A stretch of DNA of 45,676 nt from the IMG/VR virus record IMGVR_UViG_3300033064_002947, positions 1 through 45,676 of that record; one strand, given 5' to 3'. Each line of letters begins with the position of its first letter. The first letter of the stretch is position 1. The stretch comes from a virus. Shown piece by piece: positions 1 through 8,889 of this stretch. A program made the translations under genes and the position numbers. The notes under the pieces are model-generated. The model was given only the letters and a program-made list of their open reading frames with translations. It was not told where the DNA came from and searched no databases.

Positions 1-1
1 C

Positions 2-235
2 GGCTCGTTCGCCCGCGGCCTAGCCTGCGACGGTGATGTGTTCCTAGTCGGCTGCTCCGAGAGCCTGCCGCGCGACCAGAGATTCGATGGCGGCTCTCGG
101 GTCCTGGTGGTGAGCGACGAATTCGAGATCATGGACAAGATAGAATTGAAGGATACGGGCCAGATACGCGACGTCCGGCTGCTGGAAGGCGACCGGGCGC
201 ACAACGGGATTCCGTTCCCGGGGAAGGCACCATGA
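2..235 (+). CDS. C-terminal fragment of a beta-propeller-like protein
   Basis: The frame is open from the left edge, so this is the last 77 residues of a longer protein. The visible part has strand-turn-strand text: ARGL, VFLVGCSES, RVLVVSDEF, then IRDVRLLEGD near the end. That pattern resembles the last blades of propeller proteins of the TIGR03032/DUF4915 type, but the assignment rests on these short motifs only. The stop overlaps the ATG of the next gene by 4 bases, so it belongs to the same operon as the glycan-type genes that follow. Confidence 0.5.
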   Translation, partial: GSFARGLACDGDVFLVGCSESLPRDQRFDGGSRVLVVSDEFEIMDKIELKDTGQIRDVRLLEGDRAHNGIPFPGKAP

Positions 236-798
236 ACATCGGCTACCTTGGATTACTTATCGAAGCGGCGGTAACGAGGGACCCACCGCCGGAACTGGCG
301 GAGATCTGCGACTATTACAGGCCGTACTACCACCTGATCTATTTGCTGGCTCAGCGCATAGATGGCCTGTTCGTGGAGGTCGGGGTCGAGAAGGGGCGCG
401 GGTGCGGTTCGGCGCTGCTGGGCGGGATGAAGGCCGTTGGCGTGGACCACACCCGCAACGCAGAGAAAATAGGCGAGCTGGAAACCAAGTTCGATGGCTT
501 CACATTCCTGGAGCAGGACTCGCTCCCGGTCCCCAGCTGGTTCACGGAGGACAAGAGGATCGCGGTTCTTCACATTGACACCGAGCACAGCTACTCCCAG
601 GCTAGGGAGGAATTCAAGGGCTACGCCCCGTTCCTGGAAGAGGGAGCCGTTATCCTATTCGACGATCTTCACGCGCAGAACGACGGGGTCGGCAAGTTCT
701 TCTGGAAGCTGCCATACCCCAAGATACAGGATGATAGGCTTCATGAATGTGGTTATGGCGCATTGATATACCATAAAGGGGAAGCGATTCCAGAATGA
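232..798 (+). CDS. Class I SAM-dependent methyltransferase (Methyltransf_24-like)
   Basis: A 188-residue protein with the small class I methyltransferase fold. Motif I is FVEVGVEKGRG (about residues 46-56), followed by the acidic strand VGVDHTRN and a later VLHIDTEHSYSQ and ILFDDLHAQ. The HIDTxHSY and DD(L/I)H pattern is typical of Methyltransf_24 enzymes found in polysaccharide clusters, which methylate sugars. It starts in the ATGA overlap of the previous gene and ends in an ATGA overlap with the next methyltransferase. The likely substrate is a glycan intermediate; the exact acceptor cannot be read. Confidence 0.75.
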   Translation: MNIGYLGLLIEAAVTRDPPPELAEICDYYRPYYHLIYLLAQRIDGLFVEVGVEKGRGCGSALLGGMKAVGVDHTRNAEKIGELETKFDGFTFLEQDSLPVPSWFTEDKRIAVLHIDTEHSYSQAREEFKGYAPFLEEGAVILFDDLHAQNDGVGKFFWKLPYPKIQDDRLHECGYGALIYHKGEAIPE

Positions 799-1370
799 TC
801 AAATTGTCGCCAGAGACATTTCAAAGATTGGAGAAGAAGGCGCTGCGGATGGCGCCGTATCCGGATCCCCGGTTCCCGCCGAGCCCGTACTACAGATTCC
901 TGCGCGTACTGGCCGCAGAGATGGAGCCGAGCCTGTCCGTGGAATTGGGCGTCTGCGGGGGCGGGGCATCGTTCCACTTGGCGATAGGCTGGACAGGCGG
1001 GACCGTGGTCGGGGTCGAGCACGCCATCGGGAGCCCTCACGAGCAGGCGAACTGGAAATTCATGGACGAGAACTGCGACAATTTCGAGTTTTGGAGGGGA
1101 GATTCCGTCACATCCGCACCGGACATTTTCAACAAGTTCGGGAAAGTGGGCATCTTGTTCATAGACACGATACATACGTACCGGCGTACCATCGATGAGT
1201 TCGAGGCGTGGCGCCCCTATCTCGCTGAGGATGCCGTCGTTTGCCTTGACGACTTGCACAGGATGGAGATGGGCGGCTTGTGGAAGTGGATGCCCGGGAA
1301 CAAGCTGCGATTGGATGACCTGCATCCAGGGGGCGACGAGGGCGGATTCGGGGTGGTATGGAAACCATAG
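795..1370 (+). CDS. Class I SAM-dependent methyltransferase, second copy
   Basis: This 191-residue protein shares the architecture of its upstream neighbour: SVELGVCGGG as motif I (about residues 50-59), VVGVEHAIG, GILFIDTIHTYR and VCLDDLHRM. The two genes are adjacent paralogues at low identity, so the duplication is old. The start ATG lies in a 4-base overlap with the previous stop. A sugar O-methyltransferase role in the same pathway is inferred from context. Confidence 0.75.
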   Translation: MIKLSPETFQRLEKKALRMAPYPDPRFPPSPYYRFLRVLAAEMEPSLSVELGVCGGGASFHLAIGWTGGTVVGVEHAIGSPHEQANWKFMDENCDNFEFWRGDSVTSAPDIFNKFGKVGILFIDTIHTYRRTIDEFEAWRPYLAEDAVVCLDDLHRMEMGGLWKWMPGNKLRLDDLHPGGDEGGFGVVWKP

Positions 1371-2068
1371 TCATCGGGACGAAGGAGTATGCGTGGGCCG
1401 TGGCGATCTTCACCCGCTTATTCAAACGCCATTGGGGCGGGAAGCTGGTATGGTATGGCGACCGGACGGACGAGGTGCCGGACGGCGTGGAGTTCAGGCC
1501 GTGCCCCGTCTATCCTGAGATCTGGCCCTGGGAGCACTGGTTCGGTCAGGGACTCATTTCCATCATGGACGACCTGGAGAATGACGTATTCGCCCTGTTC
1601 CTGCCAGACCACTGGCTGTGCGAGAAAGTTGACCTGAAGGCAGTCGGCAAGCTATCGCGGCACGTCACCGAGTCGGGCAAAATACTGCGCTGCGGGTTGA
1701 CTCAGGGAATGTGTACGGAATCCCGCGGCGAGAAGAGCGGGCGGGTCGGGGGCATGGACCTGATGGCGATCCCCAGAAACGACCCAGGCTGCTCGCTGTT
1801 CGTCACATTCGCCCCGGCGCTGTGGGACAGGCGGATCTTCAGGCGGGTACCGGACCCGTTCTGGGACCTGTGGAAGGTGGAGGTACTGGGATCGAGGCGG
1901 GTCGCGGACTGGGACGTGGCGGCGGTCGACGCAGTGCCGGGCCCGGTCAAGAGATGTCACGGCATCCGCCACGGGGAAGGGAAAACGGCGTGCCTGGAAG
2001 GGTTGTCGGCGGAGGATGCGGAAATGGTCAAGGCAATGCTGCCGGGGGGCTGGTCGTGGAGGTCCTGA
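1358..2068 (+). CDS. Uncharacterised glycan-cassette protein
   Basis: A 236-residue protein overlapping the preceding methyltransferase by 13 bases and the following acyltransferase by 13. It begins with a beta-strand (TIVIGTKEYAWAV) like the first Rossmann strand of glycosyltransferases, and has an acidic MDDLENDVF stretch near residue 70. I do not recognise a family with certainty. Position between methyltransferases and a sugar acyltransferase suggests a glycosyltransferase or related sugar-handling enzyme, but no catalytic motif is conclusive. Confidence 0.6.
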   Translation: METIVIGTKEYAWAVAIFTRLFKRHWGGKLVWYGDRTDEVPDGVEFRPCPVYPEIWPWEHWFGQGLISIMDDLENDVFALFLPDHWLCEKVDLKAVGKLSRHVTESGKILRCGLTQGMCTESRGEKSGRVGGMDLMAIPRNDPGCSLFVTFAPALWDRRIFRRVPDPFWDLWKVEVLGSRRVADWDVAAVDAVPGPVKRCHGIRHGEGKTACLEGLSAEDAEMVKAMLPGGWSWRS

Positions 2069-2637
2069 TCCTTGGCGCGGGCACGTTCGCAGAGACAGTC
2101 AGCGAGTGGTGCCGGGCCTGCGGCATCCAGGTGGTCGGCTTCGTGGTGGACGTCGGTCCGAAGCCGGACACATTGGCGGGTCTGCCGGTTTGGTGGGCGG
2201 GTGCTGTGCCCCCGCGGTTCTACGCGGGAGGCATCTTCAGCCCAAAGCGCGAAGGATTGGTGGCGAAGCTCAATGGATATCGGTTCGTCAAAGTGATGCA
2301 CCCCGATGCAAGCGTGGCGCAGACGGCGGGAATCGATGTCGGCACGGTCGTCGGTCCAGGCGCGGTGGTGGACCGCCGGGCGCATTTGGAGAAGCATGTC
2401 GTGGTCAACCGGGGCTGTCTGATCGGGCATCACGTCCATATCAGGGAATTCGCTACACTCGGCCCCGGCGCGAACCTGGCAGGCAACGTAGAGGTGGGTC
2501 GGGGGGCGCTCATCGGCATGGGCGCGTGTGTGCTGCCCGGTCTGTCGATAGGGGCAGGGGCAATCGTCGGGGTGGGCTCCGTGGTTGTGAGGGATGTCCC
2601 GCCTGGGACAACGGTGATGGGGGTACCAGCATCATGA
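2056..2637 (+). CDS. NeuD-like sugar O-acyltransferase (left-handed beta-helix)
   Basis: Starting from GTG 2056, which follows a GGGGGG-type ribosome site, the protein has 193 residues. The N-terminal VEVLILGAGTFAE is the nucleotide-sugar-binding Rossmann strand of NeuD/PglD proteins. The second half has hexapeptide repeats (VGPGAVVDRR, ATLGPGANLAG, IGMGACVLPG, IVGVGSVV) ending in a DVPPGTTVMGVPA turn. Such enzymes acetylate amino or hydroxyl groups on sugars such as sialic acid or bacillosamine. The open frame extends further upstream, but homology starts at this GTG. Confidence 0.85.
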   Translation: MEVLILGAGTFAETVSEWCRACGIQVVGFVVDVGPKPDTLAGLPVWWAGAVPPRFYAGGIFSPKREGLVAKLNGYRFVKVMHPDASVAQTAGIDVGTVVGPGAVVDRRAHLEKHVVVNRGCLIGHHVHIREFATLGPGANLAGNVEVGRGALIGMGACVLPGLSIGAGAIVGVGSVVVRDVPPGTTVMGVPAS

Positions 2638-2978
2638 TCGACTGCAAGAACGGCACATTGCTGGAAGCGTATAAGACAGACGATTTTCAACTGACTGTCA
2701 GAACGATCCTTCCCGGAATGAAGGCCGGTGGGCACCGGCACCCGAAGACGAACGAATCGTGGGTAGTAGTCCGGGGCGAGGCGGTGGTCCGGGCGGAAGA
2801 GCCAAACGGCGAGCGCGAGAAGTTCCTGGTCAGCGGGGACAGGCCGCTGATGTTCGGTGTCCCGGCGGGGACGGGCCACGAGATCGAGAACGTCGGGGAA
2901 GGGGAAGTCGTGCTGGTATTCTGGAGCGACCGGTCCTGGGATCCTGGCGACGTGGAGCCGTGGTCATGGCAGGAATGA
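2634..2978 (+). CDS. Cupin-domain protein
   Basis: A 114-residue single-domain cupin. The metal-binding first motif reads G-HRHPKTNESW (His34, His36, Glu41) followed by VVRGEAVV. The second motif is FGVPAGTGHEIEN. Small cupins in glycan loci are commonly sugar-phosphate isomerases or epimerase-like enzymes; this one could also be a glucose-6-phosphate-isomerase-type or mannose-isomerase-type cupin. The ATG overlaps the acyltransferase stop (ATGA), which fixes the start. Confidence 0.8.
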   Translation: MIDCKNGTLLEAYKTDDFQLTVRTILPGMKAGGHRHPKTNESWVVVRGEAVVRAEEPNGEREKFLVSGDRPLMFGVPAGTGHEIENVGEGEVVLVFWSDRSWDPGDVEPWSWQE

Positions 2979-3011
2979 TTTGATACCGCCTCTCAACAGG
3001 AGATATGGCAA

Positions 3012-4763
3012 TTGGACCTGAGCATCGTTTCCGGCACGTACAACAGGCTGCAATACCTGATGAACATGGTCGAGTCGGCCCGGCGACCACTGCGGAAGGT
3101 GGAGGGCATCGAGTACGAATTCGTGCTGGTGGACGGCGGGTCGATGGACGGCACGATCGGATGGTGCCAGAACCAGCCCGACGTCAGGCTGATCGAGCAT
3201 GGCACGCTCAAGGGTGCTGTCAAGGCGTTCAATGACGGGGCCTTCGCCGCGAGCGGCGATTACGTGATCCTCGCGAACGACGATATCGAATTCGTCGAGG
3301 ATTCGGTGCTGAGGGCGCTCGTCTTCATCCGCCAGAGGCCCGAATGCGGAATCGGCTGCTTCTACCAGGACCGCGGCGGCAAGGGCTGGCACGTGGAGAA
3401 TATGCCGATCGTGAGGGACGGACGGCAAGCATATGCACCTTACGGTCAGGTCTGCATCATCCCGAAGTGGCTCGGCGACCGCGTCGGCTGGTGGGGCGAT
3501 TACTTGCACACCTACGGTGGGGACAACGAATTGTCGTCCCAGGTATATGAGACCGGGTACAAGGTCATTCCAATAGAGGGCTGCAAAATCCACGACAACG
3601 AACCGAATGACGGCCTGCGCAAGATCAACAACATCTCTGGCGCCCACGACCCACGGGCGGTGCGGGGTCACCATCCCGACTCGTGGGCCTGGGGCAAGCG
3701 GTGGCGGGATGAGGCGAGGAACTTGGTCGGGCCGCGCATCCGGGACGACTTGCTCTGGGAGCCGCAGACGGCCCGCGAGGAACGGTTCCTGTATCTCCCG
3801 ATCTTCGAGACCGGCTGGCCAGTGCAAAAGGAGCAGAAAAGGGGATTGAGGGAGGCACTGGCCCTCCGGGGCACGATCAAGGAGATAGACTATATCGGGA
3901 TCGCCGCTGCAGACGGCAAGGAGAAACTGCTGGAGGAGCTGGCAGAATGGGCCGTGAAGATCCAGCCGACGGTATGCCTTTTCCAGCTCCACGGCGCGGA
4001 CCCGCTGGGTCCGGCGGATGTGGAGTACCTCCGCAAGGTGATTCCGGACGCTACGTTCGTGAATTGGAACGGCGACTATTGGCCAGACAACCTGCTGACA
4101 GAGCAAGGGATGGCGCTGGCGAGGGCATTCGATTATCAATTGATTGTCAACCGGGCCGTGCTGGAAGAGTACGTCAGGATGGGGGTGAAGGCGGCGTACT
4201 GGCAGATCGGCTGGGAGCCGGATGGCGTCGGGCACGATCCCATGGACCGGTGCGAGGTGGCGTTCCTGGCGAACGGGTACTCCAAGGAGCGGCAGCGGCT
4301 GGTGAAGGATTTGCGGGGGCTGGGGCTGGATTTCCACCTGTGGGGCAAGGGCTGGTCCGACGGCTGGGCGCGGGGCGAATGCCTGTACGATTTCGAGCAG
4401 GCATGTCGCGTATACCGGGGCGCGAAGATCAGCCTGGGTGACAGCCAGTGGCCAGATTCTGGATTCGTGTCCAACCGAGTGTTCCAGGCGCTGGCCGCCG
4501 GGGGGAGCGCGCTGGCGCACCAGCGGTTCCGTGGCATGGAAGATCTAGGTCTCGTGGACGGCGAGACGGTCATCGCCTGGCACTCGTTCGGCGACCTCGC
4601 AGAACGGCTGCGGCATTACCTGTCGCACGAGGAGGACAGGGCGAGGATCGCGAGCGCCGGGGAGCAGCTCGCATTGGAACGCCATTCATTCGACCGCAGA
4701 GTGGAGGAATTGTTCGACATCATCGGCCAACCGAAGGTCGGTTGGCAGGATGGCTGGAGATGA
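3012..4763 (+). CDS. Two-domain glycosyltransferase: GT2 plus CgeB-like GT
   Basis: A 583-residue protein started at TTG 3012, 9 bases after AGGAG; no in-frame ATG precedes the conserved LSIVSGTYNR. Residues 1-240 are a GT-A family 2 domain with VDGGSMDGT (about 40-48) and the nucleotide-sugar/metal motif ANDD (88-91). Residues 300-583 form a GT-B-like domain with GWEPDGV, a FVSNRVFQALAAGG motif and a final rhamnan/CgeB-type helix (YLSHEEDRARIASAG). One polypeptide could therefore add two sugars in succession. It is separated from the cupin by 33 bases. Confidence 0.85.
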   Translation: MDLSIVSGTYNRLQYLMNMVESARRPLRKVEGIEYEFVLVDGGSMDGTIGWCQNQPDVRLIEHGTLKGAVKAFNDGAFAASGDYVILANDDIEFVEDSVLRALVFIRQRPECGIGCFYQDRGGKGWHVENMPIVRDGRQAYAPYGQVCIIPKWLGDRVGWWGDYLHTYGGDNELSSQVYETGYKVIPIEGCKIHDNEPNDGLRKINNISGAHDPRAVRGHHPDSWAWGKRWRDEARNLVGPRIRDDLLWEPQTAREERFLYLPIFETGWPVQKEQKRGLREALALRGTIKEIDYIGIAAADGKEKLLEELAEWAVKIQPTVCLFQLHGADPLGPADVEYLRKVIPDATFVNWNGDYWPDNLLTEQGMALARAFDYQLIVNRAVLEEYVRMGVKAAYWQIGWEPDGVGHDPMDRCEVAFLANGYSKERQRLVKDLRGLGLDFHLWGKGWSDGWARGECLYDFEQACRVYRGAKISLGDSQWPDSGFVSNRVFQALAAGGSALAHQRFRGMEDLGLVDGETVIAWHSFGDLAERLRHYLSHEEDRARIASAGEQLALERHSFDRRVEELFDIIGQPKVGWQDGWR

Positions 4764-4797
4764 CAATCTGTTCGTATTGTGCTAAAGTGGAGGTACT

Positions 4798-6165
4798 ATG
4801 CCCGAGGTAAGTGTTTTGACGGCGGTCTATGCTGATACGCCGGACAAAGTAGCCTGGCTACATGAGTCGGTTGGGTCCGTGCTGGAGCAGGATTTCAAGG
4901 ATGTCGAGATCATCGTCGTGGACGACTGCTCGCCGCTGAAGCTGGGGGAATTGGACGCCCGCGTAGTGCGAACGACCAGGCAGCAGGGACCGGCTGCGGC
5001 GCGGAATACTGCCGTCGCTCTGGCGCAGTCGGACGCGCTGCTGGCGCTGGATTCTGACGATCTACTGTCCGACCCCGGCGCGCTGTCGGCGATGTTCGAG
5101 GTGTGGGCGGCGAACCCAGACCGAGTGGTGTACGGCGATCTCCAGCAGTACAACCTGGTCGACGGCGCATTCCAGCGGCAAAAGGTGGTCAAGTTCCCGC
5201 ACTATACGTTCAGGCAATCGCTGAACCCGACGGGGCTGATTCCCGTGACGGCGCTCCATTCGAGGGAATGCCACGTCGCCGCGGGCGGCTGGAAGCCAGA
5301 ACTGGAAGCCGGGTTGGAGGACGTGGAATACTGGATCGCCGCGGGCGCGGCGGGTCATTGCGGTCTCAAGCTGGACCGCGTAGTACTGATATACCGCAGG
5401 CACGGGGCCAGCAGGACTACGAACATGCGACGGCAGCGGCTGGAAGGGATCGCCCGCGGCAAGATACGCGAGATACATGTAGATTTGTATGAGGGGAGGT
5501 ATCCGATGGGATGTTGCGGGGAAAGCGCGGCGGTGGGCAGGAGCGGCCCCATCGACGGGCAGCGATATGTGCCCGGTCCGACGTCGCTAGTGGCATTCAG
5601 GGAAGACGAGAAGGTATGGGTCAAATACAATGCCAAGCGCACCGGCGCATTCGGCATGGTCGGCCCCGCGACCCGGTACACCTACATGGTAGAAGGAACA
5701 GGCCACGTGTTCGAAGTTCACGTGAACGACGTCCAACTGTTCCGCAGGAGCGGGCGGGGGCAGGATTTTTCAGTGGGTGTCGCCCCGCCAGAACCCGAGC
5801 CAGAATCGGTAGTGAAGGAAGTGCGGGAATTCCAGGCCGCGCCGCCGGTGATGGCGGAGATTGAGCAGCTAGACGAGATCTCCGCGGCCGAGCATGGAGT
5901 AGAGTTGCCGGAGAAGCCAGAAGAAATCAAATTGCCGGAAGAGACGCCGGAAGAGATTGAAGAGATCCGATTGCCGGAAGCCCAACCGAAGAGGGAAATC
6001 GACCTGGCCTCGCTGGGACTGACGGACGCCGTCCACCGGGCTCTCCACGGCTGGACAGTCGAGCGGCTGGCGGGCGCGACGGTAAGCGACCTGACGCCCA
6101 TCCGGGGCATCGGCATCGTGACGGCAGCGAGGGTCATCGATGGGGCGAAGAATGCTCTTGCCTGA
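4798..6165 (+). CDS. GT2 glycosyltransferase with C-terminal virion-like and HhH segments
   Basis: A 455-residue protein. Residues 1-215 are a family 2 glycosyltransferase with SVLTAVYAD, VDDCS (41-45) and the DSDD metal motif (85-88). About residues 255-320 form a short beta-rich domain (VWVKYNAKRTG, GPATRYTYMV, FEVHVNDVQLF) that resembles small repeats in phage head proteins. An acidic Pro/Glu linker follows (residues 325-405). The last 50 residues contain a helix-hairpin-helix (LTPIRGIGIVTAARV). A transferase joined to non-enzymatic binding modules is unusual. The ATG follows GGAGG with good spacing. Confidence 0.8.
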   Translation: MPEVSVLTAVYADTPDKVAWLHESVGSVLEQDFKDVEIIVVDDCSPLKLGELDARVVRTTRQQGPAAARNTAVALAQSDALLALDSDDLLSDPGALSAMFEVWAANPDRVVYGDLQQYNLVDGAFQRQKVVKFPHYTFRQSLNPTGLIPVTALHSRECHVAAGGWKPELEAGLEDVEYWIAAGAAGHCGLKLDRVVLIYRRHGASRTTNMRRQRLEGIARGKIREIHVDLYEGRYPMGCCGESAAVGRSGPIDGQRYVPGPTSLVAFREDEKVWVKYNAKRTGAFGMVGPATRYTYMVEGTGHVFEVHVNDVQLFRRSGRGQDFSVGVAPPEPEPESVVKEVREFQAAPPVMAEIEQLDEISAAEHGVELPEKPEEIKLPEETPEEIEEIRLPEAQPKREIDLASLGLTDAVHRALHGWTVERLAGATVSDLTPIRGIGIVTAARVIDGAKNALA

Positions 6166-6484
6166 TGCCCTGCTCGTCGCGCTGTCCGCATTCACCATCG
6201 TCTGGGCGCTGTCCTTCTGGTATAGGACGGACTGGCTCCGGGAACGGCTCGGTGTGTATTTCGTCCATGATACCGACGGGGAGAGGCTGGATCGGGATGA
6301 CGGCGGCGGCTTGGGCGGCTGGTTCAATTGCCCGCAGTGCATGGCGATATTGGGTGTGTTTGCGGCGGGTTTGCTGTGGCTCTTTTTCAAGGACGCGCTT
6401 GTCCCGCTTGCGGGGCTGGGAATCGTCCTTTTGCTGGTGAGGTGGTATGAGGGCACGAGAGTGAAGGCGAGGTGGTGGGTTTGA
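6140..6484 (+). CDS. Small membrane protein, DUF1360-like
   Basis: Up to 114 residues. It has an N-terminal membrane segment (ALLVALSAFTIVWALSFWY), a cytoplasmic or external loop, a FNCPQCM cysteine pair and two further hydrophobic helices. The C-x-x-C entering a membrane helix recalls DUF1360 proteins, common in Gram-positive bacteria and their phages, whose function is unknown. It overlaps the previous gene by 26 bases; ATG 6152 is an equally possible start. Confidence 0.65.
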   Translation: MGRRMLLPDALLVALSAFTIVWALSFWYRTDWLRERLGVYFVHDTDGERLDRDDGGGLGGWFNCPQCMAILGVFAAGLLWLFFKDALVPLAGLGIVLLLVRWYEGTRVKARWWV

Positions 6485-7986
6485 ACATTCAGAGAATAGG
6501 CAATCGCATACTCACGATTGGCAACCTGGGTGCGGTGCAGGCAGTGCAACTGGGAATGGCCGTGCGTTTCTACGTTGAGAAGGTCAGCGGATACAGCCCT
6601 ATAGCATACTGGACTATGAACGAGGCGTCTGGAGCGGTGGCGGAATGCGAAATCAATGTTTTGCAGAACGGCGCCTACCACGCCGTGACCCTGGGCCAGA
6701 CCGGCATAGGCGATGGCCACACCTCCACGCTCTTCGACGGCTCTACTTCCTGGCTGGACATCTACTCCACCACCTTCCGCGACGCCTTCAACGGCGCCGA
6801 GGGTAGCTTCATGATCTGGTGCAAGGTCAGCGCAGCCGGGGTCTGGGCAGACGCAGCACAACGGGCGCTCTGCCGTTTCGAGTACAACGGCGCCAACTAT
6901 GTCCGTGTCGAAAAGGGTACGACCGCCAACCGCCTCCAGTACCGCTTCAAGGCCGGAAATGTCAGCGAGATCGGCGTCGACACCATCTCAGACACGACCT
7001 GGATCTGCCTTCTCTTCACCTGGTCCAAGGCTGCCGAGGCCGTCATCCTCTACATCAACGGCGTCCAGCAGGATACCGACGTCACCCTGGGTGTTTGGGC
7101 CGGTGTTCTTGGCGCGACTACCACGCTGATAGGAGCTTACACGCAAGTTCCGGCGGAAGTGTGGAGCGGCTACCTGGCCCATGCCGCAGTCTGGGCGGCA
7201 GCGCTGGACAAGTGGGCTGCACTGGATCTCTACCGCTTCCTCACCACCGACCCCAAGACAAACGTTGCTGCTGCCGACAGCGGCGCAAACGCGTTGCACG
7301 GCACCTACGTCTCAACCTACCTCAATCACGGCGGCGAGGGATGCGCCTACTTCGATAAGACCCTGCCCAGCTACGTCGTCTTGCCCCATGCCACGATCCA
7401 GCCGCTATGGAATCCGGACGAGTCCATGACGTTTTTCCGCTACAAGTCCGAGGCCGACAACTGGACGGACGCAGCCGACTCCAAGCAACTCACCTTCCGC
7501 CACGAGCCCAGCGGTCCCAGCTACATCATCGCTGAAACCGGCGACGCACGGCAAAGGTGGTACTGGAGTGGGCAAGGCGTTCTGGATTCTGTTGAGAAAA
7601 CCACGTTCTCACCTACCACATGGCAGACCTGGGGACAGTATGTCAGCGTCGCCAACGACGAGCTCCGCGCCTACCTGAACGGGGCGCAAGAAGGCGCCAC
7701 CCAAGCGACCCTCACCGCCTGGCTTGCTGGCCTTGCCCTCCAGAACGCCGCCATCGGCTCCAATTGCATCGACTCTGGATCTGGCCCGGTCTACGGCGCG
7801 AATCCCTGGTGGGGCTACCTCAAGGACTGCATCATCACCCTCTCCGGCGCAAACGTCACCGGCCCCGACGCCAAAGCCGCCGCCATCCACGCCAGCCTGG
7901 CGGCTGGCACCCTGACCGCCGCCAACCTCAACACGCACTTCGGTGCGGGAAAGTGGGCCTGGTGGAAATTAGACGAAACGGCTTGA
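6481..7986 (+). CDS. LamG/concanavalin-like lectin protein, probable virion adhesin
   Basis: About 501 residues with two concanavalin-A/LamG-like jelly-roll units. The first has AYWTMNEASG, STLFDGSTSWLDI and FTWSKAAEAVILYINGVQ (roughly residues 25-240). The second runs from about residue 250 to the end and finishes with AWWKLDETA. These domains bind carbohydrates or cell-surface ligands. TTG 6481, 8 bases after GAGG, is preferred over GTG 6472/6475, which are too close. Codons ending in C (GCC, ACC, AAC, ATC) are much more frequent than in neighbouring genes, suggesting separate origin. A receptor-binding or decoration role is inferred. Confidence 0.75.
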   Translation: MNIQRIGNRILTIGNLGAVQAVQLGMAVRFYVEKVSGYSPIAYWTMNEASGAVAECEINVLQNGAYHAVTLGQTGIGDGHTSTLFDGSTSWLDIYSTTFRDAFNGAEGSFMIWCKVSAAGVWADAAQRALCRFEYNGANYVRVEKGTTANRLQYRFKAGNVSEIGVDTISDTTWICLLFTWSKAAEAVILYINGVQQDTDVTLGVWAGVLGATTTLIGAYTQVPAEVWSGYLAHAAVWAAALDKWAALDLYRFLTTDPKTNVAAADSGANALHGTYVSTYLNHGGEGCAYFDKTLPSYVVLPHATIQPLWNPDESMTFFRYKSEADNWTDAADSKQLTFRHEPSGPSYIIAETGDARQRWYWSGQGVLDSVEKTTFSPTTWQTWGQYVSVANDELRAYLNGAQEGATQATLTAWLAGLALQNAAIGSNCIDSGSGPVYGANPWWGYLKDCIITLSGANVTGPDAKAAAIHASLAAGTLTAANLNTHFGAGKWAWWKLDETA

Positions 7987-7995
7987 GGTGATTTT

Positions 7996-8889
7996 ATGAG
8001 TACGCAAGTTCCGCCAAAAAGGGGAGAAGCATATAGCCTTGAAGTATGTCTCGTGTCTCAGGCGTCGCCAGACATATTCCAAACGACGGTCACGCTCGCG
8101 GCTGGAGACGTGGTAGTCTACCAGGACGGCGTACTGGACGGCAATATCGACACCTTGCCGACGGAGATCGGGGCCAGTGGCGTATTAGTGGTCACCCTGA
8201 GCGCCGCCGAGATGACCGCAGATCGAGTGGCGGTGAAGTTCAGTGACGTCGCGGGTGCGGAATGGCAAGACTTGCTGGTGAACATTCATACCGTTACCAC
8301 CAGCCAGATAGATGATCTTGCAACCGCGACGGCGCTGGCAACAGCTCAAACAGATCTAGATACTCCAGACCAATATAAGGCTGACGTCACCAATCTGGAT
8401 GTTGCAGTTAGCTCACGAGCCGTGGCTGGGGATACCATGACATTGGTCGATGACGCGATTACAGCAGCAAAATATGATGAAAGCACAGCATTCCCGCTTG
8501 TGGCAACGGATGGTGGTGCGACGCAGGTTGCGCGTGTTGGTGCAGACGGCGACACATTAGAGACGCTGAGTGATCAGCTCGATGATGTAGATGCAGACGT
8601 GTGGACTTACGTCACCCGTACCCTGACCGCGTTCGGCGCGGGCGCTGTGGAATTCACCTACATGGTCACGAACATCCTGACTGGCGTCCCGATAGAAGGC
8701 GTGACGATCTGGATCACGACCGACTCCGGGGGCGCGAACGTGGTGTGGGCGGGCTCAACCGATGCATTCGGGACAGCGAGAGACGCGAATAACGACAAGC
8801 CGTTATTGGATGCCGGGACATATTACGTGTGGAAGCAAAGGGCTGGATTCACCGATGACCAGAACCCTGATACGGAGGTGGTGGCCTGA
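7996..8889 (+). CDS. Fibre-like structural protein with C-terminal Ig-like fold
   Basis: A 297-residue protein. The first 95 residues look like a beta-sandwich (VVVYQDGVLDGNI, LVVTLSAAEMTADRV), typical of tail-fibre N-terminal domains. Residues 100-205 are low-complexity Asp/Thr/Ala helices. The end (IEGVTIWITTDSGG, DAGTYYVWKQRAGF) looks like a carboxypeptidase-regulatory or Ig-like domain. Such layouts occur in phage fibre and head-decoration proteins. Its TGA overlaps the ATG of the connector gene, so the two are co-translated. Confidence 0.6.
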   Translation: MSTQVPPKRGEAYSLEVCLVSQASPDIFQTTVTLAAGDVVVYQDGVLDGNIDTLPTEIGASGVLVVTLSAAEMTADRVAVKFSDVAGAEWQDLLVNIHTVTTSQIDDLATATALATAQTDLDTPDQYKADVTNLDVAVSSRAVAGDTMTLVDDAITAAKYDESTAFPLVATDGGATQVARVGADGDTLETLSDQLDDVDADVWTYVTRTLTAFGAGAVEFTYMVTNILTGVPIEGVTIWITTDSGGANVVWAGSTDAFGTARDANNDKPLLDAGTYYVWKQRAGFTDDQNPDTEVVA

